Shown piece by piece: positions 24,114-35,360 of a DNA stretch of 64,000 nt. Location of the stretch: NCBI GenBank assembly GCA_015680905.1, contig CM027379.1, positions 29,592,501-29,656,500 on the forward strand. Reading direction: 5' to 3'. The position numbers and the translations under genes were made by a program. The notes below the pieces were generated by a model. The model made no database searches. It saw nothing but the letters and a program-made list of their open reading frames with translations, and was not told where the DNA came from. How positions within the stretch are numbered: position 1 is the first letter of the stretch; each line of letters starts with the position of its first letter. The stretch comes from Coptis chinensis. Taxonomy: Eukaryota; Streptophyta; Magnoliopsida; Ranunculales; Ranunculaceae.

Positions 24114-24828
24114 CTATCGTTTAGTAACCGCTGAAACTGACTTATTATCCTCCCTATAACACTCTCCATCTTCATCTCCACGACCGACTTCAATCACATC
24201 CCCATAAGACCCCGATCTCGGAGGTGGCCTTGTTCCATACCCACCAAAATCATCTCTAAACCCTCCACCATACCCTCCAGGTGGCGATCTATAATGCTCT
24301 ACTCGCCTTCCACCAAACCTATAATCATGCCCACTTCCACTACCCGATCTATAAGGCTCGTCTCGCCTTCCACCAAACCTATCATCACCACCACTACCTT
24401 GTCGTTTCTTCTCATAAACTAAACCCTCCAACTTCTGATCAAGATACAATGCATAAGTCCGTACAAAAGCAGAATGGTCCCAAGAATTAGAATGAGCCTC
24501 ATCTCTAAAATTAAACAAATTAAGTAACCTCGTACCTTTCCTCGTAGCATACAAAATCTCTTGTTGAAACGCAGGATCTCCTTCACTTAAAGCATGTGAA
24601 CTAACATCAAAGCTTTTAATCCAACAATCCAATCACATACATTCTTGAATAAGAAGTGTTAGAATTTCACGGATATATTTCTCGTCCGTTGGGTCGTCGT
24701 CATGTGTCATGACTTTGACTATGCCTACTTCTAGATCTGGTGCTGTATTGATTGCTACTTTTGCTATTCCAATACTTGTTTGGTCTTTTACTTCCCCCGA
24801 TCGCTTTTCTCATTGTGCTAGACGACAT
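24114..24828 (-). pseudogene. ANTH-domain clathrin assembly protein (AP180/CAP-like), broken copy
   Basis: Plant ANTH proteins bind phosphoinositides and help assemble clathrin coats. From an ATG at 828 the protein starts MSSSTMRKAIGG; an extra base then shifts the frame, after which LEVGIVKVMTHDDDPTDEKY and IREILTL, the conserved first helices, are readable. Then come a deletion of about 40 residues and a TGA. From 24632 a long frame resumes with EGDPAFQQEILYATRKGTRL and DEAHSNSWDHSAFVRTYALY, classic ANTH sequence, and a Gly/Arg/Tyr-rich linker ending RSGSYGDVIEVGRGD. It stops long before the usual clathrin-binding tail. The visible part has no intron. I call it a pseudogene. Confidence 0.85.
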
Positions 24829-25827
24829 CTTAGAAAAAAAAAAGGTCAAAGCTAGAATTGGAGGATGGATCTGTTTGTTTTTTAAGAGGAGGTGGTGTTT
24901 ATTAACCTAGTTTTGTGATTGTTTATTGGGTTTCTTTAAGCCTCTAAGAGGCCTGGTGCCTCGAAGCTCTTAAGTGTTACATGGACACGCCATATTTTAA
25001 AAATAATCCATGTCGATCATTATCTGTATTTTTGTGTCGGACACATAATGTATGTGATATACTCCAATTATTTATAATTTGTCGTGGTCAGAAACTTCGT
25101 ATCCCCATCAATACAAACTTATGTTTTTTTCAACAATGCCAATATGCTATTAAATCCCCAACTGCTATGGGGAAGAAAAGATGAAACCAAATCGACTTGG
25201 TATCCGATTTTTACAACACAGTTTAACAAATCAACCAAGCTTGCACCATATAGTCCACAGCCAGAATGCTAGAATTTTGCAAGTCCAAGTTACCCCAACA
25301 TATTATAAGTTCTATAACGATAACCCCAAATCGACAAATACAAATTGATACCACGGTATAGGTTTGACATAGTAGCAAACCCATATCAACCACCCAAGAG
25401 AACTTGACTAATTCCACGAACATAAATCTAAAACCATCAAATAATAACAACTATCTAAAGTTTAATAACCAAATGGAGCAATAACAATCTATATTCACAA
25501 CCACAATGCTCTCATATCGCATGTCCAAACAACACCAAGATATTATGACATAACCCCACATGGATAGCATCATAATAAGTTTGAGATAATAGCAAACAAC
25601 ACAACTACCCAACAACACTTAAAATACAAAACTGACCTGTTCAACAAACAGAAACCTAAAACCATGAAATGTTACCAATTACCCAAGTTTTAATAACCAA
25701 ATGGAGCAATCATAATCCAAGTTCATAACAATTTAAGTATCTGTATCTTCTATCCTCCACACACACAATCAAAGCTCCACAAATAACACACACTATACAT
25801 AAAAACTTAAAACCCCATCATAAACCC
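24829..25827. repeat. Intergenic region with an imperfect 250-bp tandem duplication
   Basis: About 25245-25495 and 25496-25740 are related: both run from a CACAACCACAATGCT-type segment through ATAGCAAAC, CTAAAACCAT and TTTAATAACCAAATGGAGCA. No coding sequence is visible. It lies downstream of the CHMP1 copy. Confidence 0.5.
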
Positions 25828-26255
25828 TTACCCTCTGGCCTTAAGCTCAGCCAATTGCCTTGAAAGATCATCTTCATCAACCTTCTCATTACTCTTAAAC
25901 GCCGCCGCAATAGCATGACCTGCAGCTTGAGAAAGCCTAACAGAAACTTCCAGCCCATAATCATCCGCCACCTGTTGCATCAAACTATTAACATCCCCTT
26001 CCGGAGTACTCAACGAAGTACTCCCCGCCATCGAACTCTCCATAAACTCAGCTTGTACTTCCATATTAACAAACTGATTCTGAAATTGGTCCATAGTCTC
26101 CGACATCTTCTGTAAATTGCCAGTAGTAAGTGATGATTCCAACGACTTCACAATCGACCCCATGGATTTTGATATAGTGATCATCTTCGCTTGCGTATCG
26201 AGCGTGCAACTACCGCGTCTAGATGGGACGCTAGCGTAAGTAATTCATCTGTTCG
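25828..26255 (-). pseudogene. ESCRT-III subunit CHMP1/VPS46-like, 5'-truncated and frameshifted
   Basis: CHMP1 proteins act at the multivesicular body in membrane scission. The frame from 26184 (118 residues) begins [20 protein letters not shown] and continues [40 protein letters not shown] and ends in the MIT-interacting motif [16 protein letters not shown]. Plant CHMP1 is about 203 residues, so the first 85 or so are missing. Just upstream the expected sequence is still readable with two single-base deletions: [18 protein letters not shown] and DTQAK lie in different frames. No other amino-terminal sequence follows upstream. The preserved carboxy terminus suggests recent decay. Confidence 0.85.
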
Positions 26256-26515
26256 CAATTATAGTAACTGGCTTCATATTTGCTCCTGTTGATTACAACT
26301 GATATAAACTATATTATTTGAATCTTCATCATCATGCAAATGGTCCGAAAGTTTTACATCTTCAGACTTGGTTCACGCACGTGACAACAAAAAAATACTT
26401 GCTCACTCAAGGACTATATATGTCAGGAGTTAATGGGTAAGCACCTTGTCAAGGATGGGGACTGAATGACTTATGTGGCTGCATTATAAGACCCGCTTCT
26501 TAGGACTCAGAGCAG
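26256..26515. other. Intergenic gap
   Basis: About 260 bases with nothing recognisable. Confidence 0.4.
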
Positions 26516-26893
26516 CTAGACCCTCCCAACGGGGGAGGGAGGTGGAAACTGGGCACAGCTTGAAAGAGCCTTCTCTTCAGTAGAAAGTTTCATTCTTTTA
26601 GTCTTCAACGATATAGGCTCCTGTGCAGTTATTTCTTCAAACAGGTTACTAACTTTGGCAAGGTTCTTACAATGTAGAAATGCTATACAAATGGAGAATG
26701 CTTGTACTGAAGACATTGAGGAATTGAAGTCGATTAAACACACGCCCTTATCATTTTCGATTCTTTCTCTCTTCACTTTGAAGATTGAGAGAGAGGAAAA
26801 GAATTGATCAATGGTGTACCGGCGGGGTGAGGGTTTTTTTTTTCTTGTTTTGCTATTGATTTTTTTCCTTAGGTTTGAGAAAGAGTTTTTCAT
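26516..26893 (-). CDS. Possible small protein of unknown function
   Basis: A 125-residue frame, with a basic start (MKNSFSNLRKKINSKTRKKK), a middle with CKNLAKVSNLFEEITAQEPI and the end FPPPSPVGRV. I recognise no domain. The MULE inserted 83 bases upstream of its first codon, so if it is a gene its promoter is now separated from it. It may equally be a chance frame. Confidence 0.3.
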   Translation of the reverse strand: MKNSFSNLRKKINSKTRKKKPSPRRYTIDQFFSSLSIFKVKRERIENDKGVCLIDFNSSMSSVQAFSICIAFLHCKNLAKVSNLFEEITAQEPISLKTKRMKLSTEEKALSSCAQFPPPSPVGRV

Positions 26894-26966
26894 ATCATTC
26901 TATTTTTTTAGTTGTCAATTACTTACTTACTCCTGGTGTACATTCAAATAAAGGCGTATGCTGGGT

Positions 26967-26975
26967 TTTTGGTTT
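26967..26975. repeat. 9-bp target site duplication of the MULE (left copy)
   Basis: TTTTGGTTT directly before the left terminal repeat; an identical copy is at 38914-38922. A 9-bp duplication is the rule for Mutator-like elements. Confidence 0.92.
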
Positions 26976-27042
26976 GAGAATTGCTAGCGTCCTGACCCTT
27001 TATAGGGTTAGGACCGTTCTAGCCCACTTAAAGACAAGAAAA
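26976..27042 (+). repeat. Left terminal inverted repeat of the MULE
   Basis: Begins GAGAATTGCTAGCGTCCTGA, contains GGACCGTTCTAGCCCACTTA and ends near AAGACAAGAAAA. It aligns with the inverse of 38848-38913 with about three differences. Confidence 0.92.
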
Positions 27043-28320
27043 GCTACCTGATTACTTACTCTTCTTGTTTCTGTTTTATCAAAAAAGAAAATGAAAAAGG
27101 ACAAAGTTCTTGAACTTCTCAACACCACCTTCTCCTTCAGATGGCAACCACCGAAACTGACAAGAAAAATAAAACCTTTCTCTATTTCTCTTATACTCTC
27201 GTCTCTCTCGATCTCCTCCTCATCTTAAACAGTACATTGATTTATAATTGATAATTAATAATCAATGTCCTCAATTCAAGTAGTTTTTTTTTTTTTTTTT
27301 TACTATTTTTTTTTTCTAGATTCTCTTTTTTGCTTTGGCCGATAATCAATCATCTTAATTGAGACAAAGCTAGAAAATAAAATCCAAAAATAGATAACCC
27401 ATTACCAAAATAAAAAATTTCATCTTTCTCAAATTTAATCCAAAGTTTTAAAAGAAAAAAGAAACACCCCCATGTAAAATGTTCAAAACTTATTTGTGGA
27501 ATCAAAAATCCAAAAAGGAAGAAGGAGAGCAAAAAATCTATGTTACTATCTTTGGCTTTTCTATAAACTTCAACCTATTTTTTAAGGGTCCTATTACTGC
27601 CGGACCCCAATTTGTGTTGCAAGGCACCCGAATTGGGCCGAGTTGGTTGAGTCTCGCCCATTGTGTTGGGCACAACTTGGACTTGTACACCCCCAAACTA
27701 GATACCCAAAAACCGGCAAACCCCACAAACACAAACATTCCATTTCGATTTAGCAATTTCTCTTCAAACCCTTCACCAAAACCCACAAACACTCGATTTT
27801 GATTTCCGATTTACGCTTCAAACCCTTCAAGCTCGACCAAAACCCACAAAGACAAACACTGATTTTCATTTCATTAGATTTACGTTTCAAACCCTCGATC
27901 TCAATTCAATTAACAAAGTACGGAATTATCAAACACAAACTCTCGATCTCAATTCAATTAACAAAGTACGGAATTATCTCTTCTCTTCAAACACTCTTTG
28001 TAACTGTTCATCACTACACAGAGAAACTCAGTTGGTGTCTTGGAAACTATACTACTTACATTAAAGGTAAGCGTTCTATCTTTCAATTTTTTTTATTTAT
28101 TTATTTTTTATAATGTTATGTTTGAGCGGGTTATATAATGTTATGTTTGTTATATAATAGAACAGTTACTATAAGACACCCATTTTTCAATTTTATAGAC
28201 ACCCATTTTTCAATTTTATAATGTTATTTTTGTTATATAATAGAACAGTTACTAGACACCCATTTTGTTATATGTTTGTTATATAATTTCAATGTTATAA
28301 TGTTATGTTTTGAGTTACTT
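27043..28320. other. MULE left subterminal region, probable leader of the PMD gene
   Basis: AT-rich with pyrimidine tracts. A short frame at 27140 starts MATTETDKKNKTFLYF and stops after 36 residues; it may be a captured start of a host gene, but I do not recognise it. A 40-bp tandem repeat (CTCTCGATCTCAATTCAATT) lies at about 27893-27978, and an AAAG-GTAAGC donor-like site lies at 28064. Further short repeats (TTATATAATAGAACAGTTAC) occur at 28145-28260. No long coding region. Confidence 0.4.
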
Positions 28321-28413
28321 GTTGCTTTCCTTAGTACGCTTTTTGATAAAATGGTTGAGAAAACTGTGGTTTCTTGGGCAACTATGATTGGTGCAAAAGA
28401 ACCCCCGAAATGA
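28321..28413 (+). pseudogene. Captured pentatricopeptide-repeat (PPR) gene fragment
   Basis: The translation VAFLSTLFDKMVEKTVVSWA followed by TMIGA matches the 'lFdkMpekdvvSWntMI' signature of plant PLS-class PPR proteins, which edit or process organellar RNA. Only about 30 residues are present before a stop. As it lies inside the MULE and is unrelated to its genes, it is most simply a host fragment picked up by the element. Confidence 0.7.
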
Positions 28414-29890
28414 TTTTAACAAGCCCCGAGATGGTGTCTTTACTGTTGTTATCCTTATTGTATGTTTCTGATTACCTTATTAATCTACTTTGTTTACAGT
28501 TATGGGTAGTTATGCTATTGGAAGAATGGTAATTATTTGACTATTTAGAAGTTAATATGGTTTTAAGTAATCCATTTTTGCCTTGTACTAGAAATAGACA
28601 CGCATGCCACATTGATAGGTTTCGAAATAGACACGACGACTGGACCAGGAAGCACAAGGAACATTTGCATGCGTGGATAGGAATGACCGTAAATGTAAGT
28701 GTTGTCATTCTAAATCACATATAAAAAGCAAATATAGGGCACGCCCCGGTGGTGTGAGATTTGTAGCGAGCGCGGACCATTTCTATGAAAGCATGATTGT
28801 CTCACATTGTCTTGTAAAAAATGTTGAAAATCAAGCTTCATATGTTGGATTAGCACCGTAAGGCCATGTCAAAACAGCTTTCCTATCAAATAAATTTTAG
28901 CGTGACTTGCACTTAAAAAGGAAATCATGAAGGAAAAACACGTCACACACATATTAGGAAGCTAGATATAGGTATCCGAACTATTATCTTATATCTAACG
29001 GTACACATTCAGACATTAAAGGACACACATGTCTTAGGTGCACATGGAGAAGATTTTAGGGCATTGGTTCGAAAGGATTGATGCACATTTGATTCTTCAA
29101 TTCAAAGGATTGTTTTTCCTATGGTGTTAGCTGTAGTCTGTAGAGGGAGTTCAAGGAGATTACTTTTAGGTTTATGCAATTTCTTTTGGACTAAAAGGCC
29201 GGAGAAGCTGAATTTGTCACTATGTTTTTGTTAGTTCTTGTGTCTGTTTGTTGTTTTGGTTTTTAGCTTTTTGTTTGTAGTGGGATATCTCGTCTTATAC
29301 TGTAAATATCTGCTTTATATTGCTAGTGTATGTGCTTTTTGCCTGGTAGGTAATTATTTGACTATCCACGCATGCAAATGTTTCTAGTAGTGAATAGCAG
29401 CCTATTTAAAGTAGGGGATGTAGACTTTGCCAAGAATCTCCTAAAAGTAGGTTCCCTTTGAATTTTTCTTTTTGTTTAAGAATTCCTCTTAATCGTGAAG
29501 CCATCATCATGCATGCATGCATGAGAGGGATATTGTAGTCACAATTGTGCTTCCATGCTTGGTCTGCGGCTTACCGGCTATATGAAATTATGGAACAAAT
29601 AAGTATAGTGAATGCCTCCTATTTTTAACTCCTATTTATTTTGTAGCAATGCCTCGAACAAAGAATGTGAATGTGAAGAATGTAGCAAAAAGTGTTTTCC
29701 ACGGGTGCTAAGAAGTTGTTAGGTGGGGGAGTAGTAGTTCGGTCATGAGGAGCCCGAGAAAAAAGAGAGAAAGGGCAACAACTACCTCGGCATCAGTCCG
29801 TAGAGGGGATCGGAAAGCGGATGATCCCAGATAATATAGTAAGTGGTGTAGAGTTAGGAAATCAAAAGAGAAAGAAAAAGCAAACAAGTT
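28414..29890. other. MULE interior with coding-like remnants
   Basis: Around 28590-28680 the sequence RFRNRHDDWTRKHKEHLHAW can be read, which resembles TE-type coding, but I cannot assign it. A (CATG)n run lies at 29508-29523. From 29647 a frame starts MPRTKNVNVKN and soon stops. Otherwise nothing clear. Confidence 0.35.
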
Positions 29891-32138
29891 ATGAGTGATG
29901 TAGATTTAGATGTAGATGTAGATTTAGATTTAGATTTAGATGAAGATGTAGATGTAGATGATGTAAATATGGATCGTGGGAAGAGTGTAGTTGTAGGTGA
30001 TGATGAAGAGGATGATAGTGAAGAAGATGACGAAGAGGGTGTTGATGACGGAGGAGGATGAGGGAGGACGGAGGATGAGGAGGACGGGCCTTGAGAGGAT
30101 GAGGAGGAGGAGGATGATGATGACGATGAAGTCCCCTGAAGTCCACCCTACACTGACTGCCTCCAGTGAATATTGTGAGAAAAGTCCAACAATGACTTGG
30201 AGTTCCGGAGAGGTGTTTATGGAGGTGGCCCCTCGTGTGTCACATCTGTTATATGATTATGCGGTGCACGTGGCTCGCGATATTTGGGAGGGCAGGTAAT
30301 ATTATTATATATTGTCTATTAGTATTTAAATTTTGTATTCTGAAAACCTTGTGCATACATTAATACTAAGTTTTTGTTGTTTTAGGCGGAGAGAGGGGTG
30401 TTGAAGTGTCATGGGCACCTGAACAAGTTGGTACAATGGGATATCGTCGGAGAGTGTTCAAACTGTTCTAATTTTCATGTGGAGCTTCAAAGGACCGACT
30501 TATGTGCTTTCGGTCTTAGGTGTATATAAGCATCGGGATCCCGTGTTGGTCTCTCGCGTTTGTGGAGAGGTGGCATCCGAGACCAACACGTTTCATATGC
30601 CGTGGGGTGAGATGACAATCACGTTGGGCGATGTTTCCCAACTCTTAGGAGTTCCGATCGAGGCAAAAAGCAGTGGATAGGGACACCGATTTGACTCGGA
30701 ATTACAAAAGACTCCTCCACCAAGGTCTTGGCATACCCATGGACAAGATAGATCTTGGAGATGAAATCCAATAAGTTCACTTCCAAAGTTAGGATGGATT
30801 TCTTGATGAAGCAGTTCTTTGGGAAGGTGACGGATGAAGATTTACGGGATGAAAATGGGGTTGTTGTGAAGAAGCGTCAACCCAAAAAGAGTTCGCGATT
30901 TGCTTTGTGAGAGCTTATTTGTTGTTTTCTTTGGATGTACCGCCTTCACCGACATCGCCCGAACTGCAGTTCCGTTTGTTATCCGAGACCGCTTATGAAA
31001 TTTGCGAGATCGAGAGACTACGGCGGGGTGCGCCTTTACCGCTTACTTGTATGGGGTCTTGGGACTGCCACAAGTGCCAAGGTGAAGGGTGTTTCGTGCT
31101 ATTTCACTCTCCTACGGTATTAGTTTTTTGTTTTTTCTTTTCAATGTCAATTTTATATATCTATTACAATATTAACCTGGGTGTCTATATTAATCTAGGC
31201 ATGGATTTATGAGTACTTCCCGGTGTTCAGGCCATTCCCAAACGATGACTATCAGTTGAGCATGTCGCGTACTCATAAATATTCAGTTACTCAGTCTTTT
31301 TATGCTAGCACAACAACCGATGAAGCATAACCGGCGATGATTGATAATATGACTTGTACCGATGTAAGCATTTTTGTATATAAATAGTTTTATTTATTAA
31401 TTGATATTATTAGTATGTGGTTAATGATTAATTTCCTCGATCATATGCTATTTGATAGGTTGAATGGTATCCCTATGTCAAAGTCCGAGCTATCGGCGGT
31501 GGATGAAATAGCATTTTTCGAGGGATTTATATGCTTTCTTGATAATGTCGAAAGCGATACAATGTTTCGAGGGTTGTCGCGTCGGTTAGGGTCATATGCA
31601 GTTTGTACCTTCAGATCCCCAAGACCAAAGACCTCGACGCTGAACTTCGGACGCTGGCACGATGTGAAATTTAATGTTGTGTCTTCCTATTGGAGTAAAT
31701 GGCGGAATCACTTGATACAACTTGAACATCGAGGACCCATTCCGTCTTATCCATGGGAGTGTGTTAGTAGATACATGAGTTGGTATGAAAACAATAGCCA
31801 TATTCGAATGATAAACCCGATCATCTTAATCTCTACTCCCTACGAGTCTTCCATATCATAATCACGGTGAGTTAATACTTTACAACGTTAGTTTTTGTTT
31901 TTATTTTGTTTTGTTTTGTTTTGGTATTTTATAAATGTAAATGTATATACTAATGTAGTTTTTCGTTTTAATTTTGACAAACCGTCGTTGATGAAATTTC
32001 TCGTTTGCTCAATCAAGGCCCGCAATTGGGTGGGATCAGCGATTCCGTGACGATGCACGGAACGAGTTCATGGAGGCATACAATTTGACCCTGCAAGTTC
32101 ATTGGCCGGACGATATCGTTAAGGAGCATTGGATTTAG
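29891..32138 (+). pseudogene. Plant mobile domain (PMD, MAIN-like) protein, degenerate
   Basis: PMD proteins include the host factors MAIN and MAIL1, needed for genome stability and transposon silencing, and many transposon-encoded relatives. Here an acidic leader (MSDVDLDVDVDLDLDLDEDV) at 29891 is followed by HLLYDYAVHVARDIWEGR and a GT-AG intron (donor after 30297, acceptor before 30386). Next come GVLKCHGHLNKLVQWDIV and the hallmark ETNTFHMPWGEMTITLGDVS-QLLGVPIE, then RAYLLFSLDV and a later exon, SYPWECVSRYMSWYENNSHI. It ends WDQRFRDDARNEFMEAYN...EHWI at 32138. Pieces lie in different frames with stops near 30680, so it looks decayed. Orientation is opposite to the transposase gene. Confidence 0.8.
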
Positions 32139-32563
32139 CAATGTTGAGTTTGGTTAGTTTAGGGTTTAGTGTGTTGAGCATTGGCACTCTTGTTGGAAGT
32201 CTTGTTGGAGTCTGGGGTGGAAATGTGTTATAGAGCTTGAGAGATTGAGTGTCTTTCTTGAGTCTGGAAATGTGTTATAGAGTCTATGGTTTATTGTGTT
32301 GTTGTTATGTTTACTTATGCTTTTGTAACAAAGATGCTTATAGAGAAAAATCAAGTGATAACATTTTATTGTTGCTGAAACTCAGAGATTTTTGTGGGAT
32401 ATGTGGAATACTTGTTGAATCTAAGTTTGTAATCTAAGTTTCATATTCGACTTCGCAGGTTTGAATCTAAGTTTGTAAACTCAGAGATTTTTGTGGGATA
32501 TGTGGAATACTTAAGTTTGTAATCTAAGTTTGAATCTAAGTTTGTAATCTAAGTTTCATATTG
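32139..32563. repeat. Short-repeat stretch between MULE genes
   Basis: Low-complexity sequence with repeats of TTTGAATCTAAGTTTGTAA and AACTCAGAGATTTTTGTGGG (twice, near 32380 and 32480). No gene. Confidence 0.5.
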
Positions 32564-32932
32564 GAATTCAACTGCAAAAAGAGAATCAGGAAATCACTGC
32601 TTTTGCTGATGCAGATTGGGCTGGTTGTGTCTTTGATAGAAGATCTACTGGAGGCTGTTTATTCTTTGGTACATCACCAATTGGATGGGGTTCAAGGAAA
32701 CAAAACACAGTGTCTAGATCCTCAACAGAGGCAGAATACAGAACACTTGCTACAAACTATACAGTAGAAATATTTTTGGTTGTGTACATTGTTAAAAGAC
32801 CTTCATATATTTCTGCCAAAGCCACCAGTTATGTGGTGTGATAACTTAAGTGCAATTGCGTCCAGTATTCCATGCAAGGACTAAACACATTGAGGTGGAC
32901 TTCCATTACATTAGAGAACTCAAATACAAGTG
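32564..32932 (+). mobile_element. Copia retrotransposon RNase H fragment inside the MULE
   Basis: The translation gives [20 protein letters not shown] and [20 protein letters not shown], the Ty1/Copia RNase H signature. After a frameshift, [17 protein letters not shown] and HIEVDFHYIRE follow. LTRs and the rest of pol are absent, so this is a fragment. It may have been carried in by element capture or be left over from an old insertion. Confidence 0.9.
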
Positions 32933-33028
32933 GTGGGAAATGTTGTAACTATTTTCTCGTTTCTATTCCCTTCGTAACTATTTTCTGTTTCTCAGAAATG
33001 TTGTCTCAGAAATACAAGTGAAATCAAT

Positions 33029-33153
33029 TTGGCAAAAAAATGACTTGCTTTGTTTTTGCCTCTTGATGTGGCCACACCGTTTGGACTTAGTCCCAAACGG
33101 TGTGGCCACACCGGCCCAAGAGGCAAAAACAAGAAGTCATTTTTTTTTGCCAA
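33029..33153. repeat. Fold-back element on the GGTGTGGCCACACC palindrome
   Basis: The two halves are near-perfect inverted repeats: left starts TTGGCAAAAAAATGACTTG and reaches GTGGCCACACCGTTTGGAC; right runs back from CCAAACGGTGTGGCCAC to AAGTCATTTTTTTTTGCCAA. The stem is about 55 bp with a 7-10 base loop. Each arm itself contains the self-complementary core CGGTGTGGCCACACCG. Confidence 0.85.
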
Positions 33154-33164
33154 GTTTTACTTTC

Positions 33165-33240
33165 AAGCGACATGGCCACACCGTTTGAGACTAAGTCCAA
33201 ACGGTGTGGCCACACCGTCCAAATGCCAAAAAAACAGAGA
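33165..33240. repeat. Second palindromic unit
   Basis: GACATGGCCACACCGTTTGA, GACTAAGTC, AAACGGTGTGGCCACACCG, then AAATGCCAAAAAAACAGAG. It has the same design as 33029-33153. Confidence 0.8.
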
Positions 33241-33640
33241 ATTTACGCAAATTTCGCAATTTTGAACTCATTCAAAGGAAAGTTGGTCAGTACTTGCCTC
33301 TATAGCATTCATGGTGCTTTTGCACTATATTAGGATTCACGAAGTTGAGGAATGGCGAGGAGATATTATTAGCTTCTTCCATTAAGAACAAAAATAGACA
33401 GACTGTACTTATGAAGGAGATGAGCAACAGAAAGACCACTCATATTCACCTTAGAACTCTTTATCCAACCGGAACTACACCGTAAAGGCCTCTAATACAG
33501 TACTACAGATCAACTCGGCAAACTTGGATTGGACAACAACCTTGAACAAGAATTACCTTAGCATACTGTACAAAGCACGTGTTCAGATACAATATGTCAA
33601 CTGGAATATAAAAAGTATATACCATCAGATTGCAGACCCC
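33241..33640. other. MULE interior between fold-back units
   Basis: 400 bases between palindromic units. It resembles unique, non-coding sequence; I see no gene. Confidence 0.4.
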
Positions 33641-34125
33641 TTGTATCTCTGTTTTTTTGGCATTTGGACGGTGTGGCCACACCGTTTGAGACTAAGTCCA
33701 AACGGTGTGGCCACACCGCTCAAAATGCCAAAAACAAGAAATCATAATTTTGCCAAGTTTTAGTTTCAAGCGACATGGCCACACCGTTTGAGACTAAGTC
33801 CAAACGGTGTGGCAACACCGTCAAATGCCAAAAAGCAGAGAATTTTTTGCCAAGTTCAAATCTCAAACTACATGGCCACACCGTTTGGACTCGATCTCAA
33901 CGGTGTGTGGCCATGTCGCTTTTTGACTAAATACAAACGACATGACCACACCGTTTGAGACTAAGTCCAAAACGCGGTGTGGCCACACCGGCCAAATGCC
34001 AAAAAAACAAGTCATAATTTTGCCAAGTTTTAGTTTCAAACGACATGGCCACACCGTTTAAGACTAAGTCCAAACGGTGTGGCTACACCAATTCAAATGC
34101 CAAAAAACAGAGAATTTTTTTGCCA
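33641..34125. repeat. Cluster of palindromic GGTGTGGCCACACC units
   Basis: Four or so linked units, each with GTGGCCACACCGTTTGAGAC, TAAGTCCAAACGGTGTGGCC and a spacer with AAATGCCAAAAA and TTTTGCCAAGTTTTAGTTTC. The units alternate inverted and direct copies, so the whole stretch can fold into several hairpins. Confidence 0.85.
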
Positions 34126-34631
34126 AAAGTCATTTTTCCAAAATCAAACAAACATACATACATCCATACAATTAATTCGACAAAAAATACCATCAAATTT
34201 AAGAAAATTGTATCAAAACAAAATTACAATTCCAACCACATGAACATTAATTACATAGACTTATTCCTAGTCAACATCTATTATTGGTATTTCGCCCCAT
34301 CATTAGTGTGCTCGTCTTCCAATACTAAATTGGGAATGTTCAATGCCGTAAATTGCGCTTGTCTTGCTTGTAATGCAGATCCCAACTATCTGCAATTAAG
34401 TGTCGAGCTCTCACGCCATCTTAAACCCGGACAATCATCAACAAGTTCAACATGGACAAAATGACATCCCAGTGTACGTAAGCGGTACCCAACACTTTCT
34501 TTACTCTCTCAGGATTTGCTTGGGTTCTCAGTGGCAAAATAAGATGGCAGTACATACTTCCTAAATGTACGAGGACGACATTAAATCTCGAAGCAAATAG
34601 ATATCCAAAGAAAGGGCATGCTCATCCACTT

Positions 34632-35360
34632 CTACGGGGGTGCCCAACCGCATTCATGGGAAATTGTAGGTTTCACGTACCTAATCTCACTGTGAGTGTA
34701 CAATGTACAGTATAGGGGGAGGTTGTCATTAAGTTCTTGTAACAACTCATTTCTCATCCACGACCACTCTTCCTGACTTCTTCCTAATGCAATGCACATT
34801 GCTCTATACCCGCAATTGCCATCACCCACAGGGTCATCCACTTTAACAATATATTTGTGCAGTTCTTTTGGAATGTCCAAACCGTAATGTCTCGGCTCCC
34901 TCAAGATGCCAATGTCCAACTTTTGAGGTGAATTTTTAGAAGAGTTATTCCGTGGTGTGGTTGTTTTAGGTGGTAAAGGTGATTTTTGAGAAGAGTTATT
35001 CCGTGGTGTGGTTGTTTTAGGTGGTAAAGGTGATTTTTGAGAAGAGTTATTCCGTGGTGTGGTTGTTTTAGGTGGTAAAGGTGATTTTTGAGAAGAGTTA
35101 TTCCGTGGTGTGGTTTTTTTGTGTGGCAAAGGTGGTTTCGGAGAAGACTTCTCTGCAGGTGGGTTTGGAGTAGCTTGGAATTTATGAGAAGGCTTGGAAT
35201 TTGGCGTACATTCTGATTGTTGCGACGAGACCCACTCTTCATGCTCACGTTGGGAATGTTCAAAACCAGATGAATCTCGTTTTGAAGAGTTCTCATCCTC
35301 AGTTGGAAGCTTTCTCTTGCAGCTACCCTTAGGCCGACCTTTGGTTTTAAGCCTCCTCAT
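34632..35360 (-). pseudogene. Open segment of the fusion: linker plus OTU amino half
   Basis: This 242-residue open frame is the longest intact part of the transposase-OTU gene. It runs from the RPKGSCKRKLPTEDENSS linker through the Pro/Thr repeats to ELHKYIVKVDDPVGDGNCGY, where the OTU catalytic Cys and preceding Asp sit, then WMRNELLQELNDNLPLYCTL. OTU domains remove ubiquitin-like modifiers. It stops at APP where a frameshift separates the rest of the domain (34390-34631). Confidence 0.8.
34932..35113 (-). repeat. 51-bp coding repeat (17-residue Pro/Thr unit)
   Basis: Three to four nearly identical 51-bp copies encode QKSPLPPKTTTPRNNSS. Near identity between copies shows recent expansion. 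It forms a flexible linker between transposase and OTU parts. Confidence 0.9.

Noticed and set aside
29889-30146. His/Leu/Pro-rich 85-residue frame on the minus strand
   Set aside because: It is the antisense shadow of the GAT/GAG-rich acidic leader of the PMD gene.
34901-35296. 131-residue frame on the minus strand
   Set aside because: It is an alternative frame of the Pro/Thr repeat in the transposase-OTU linker.
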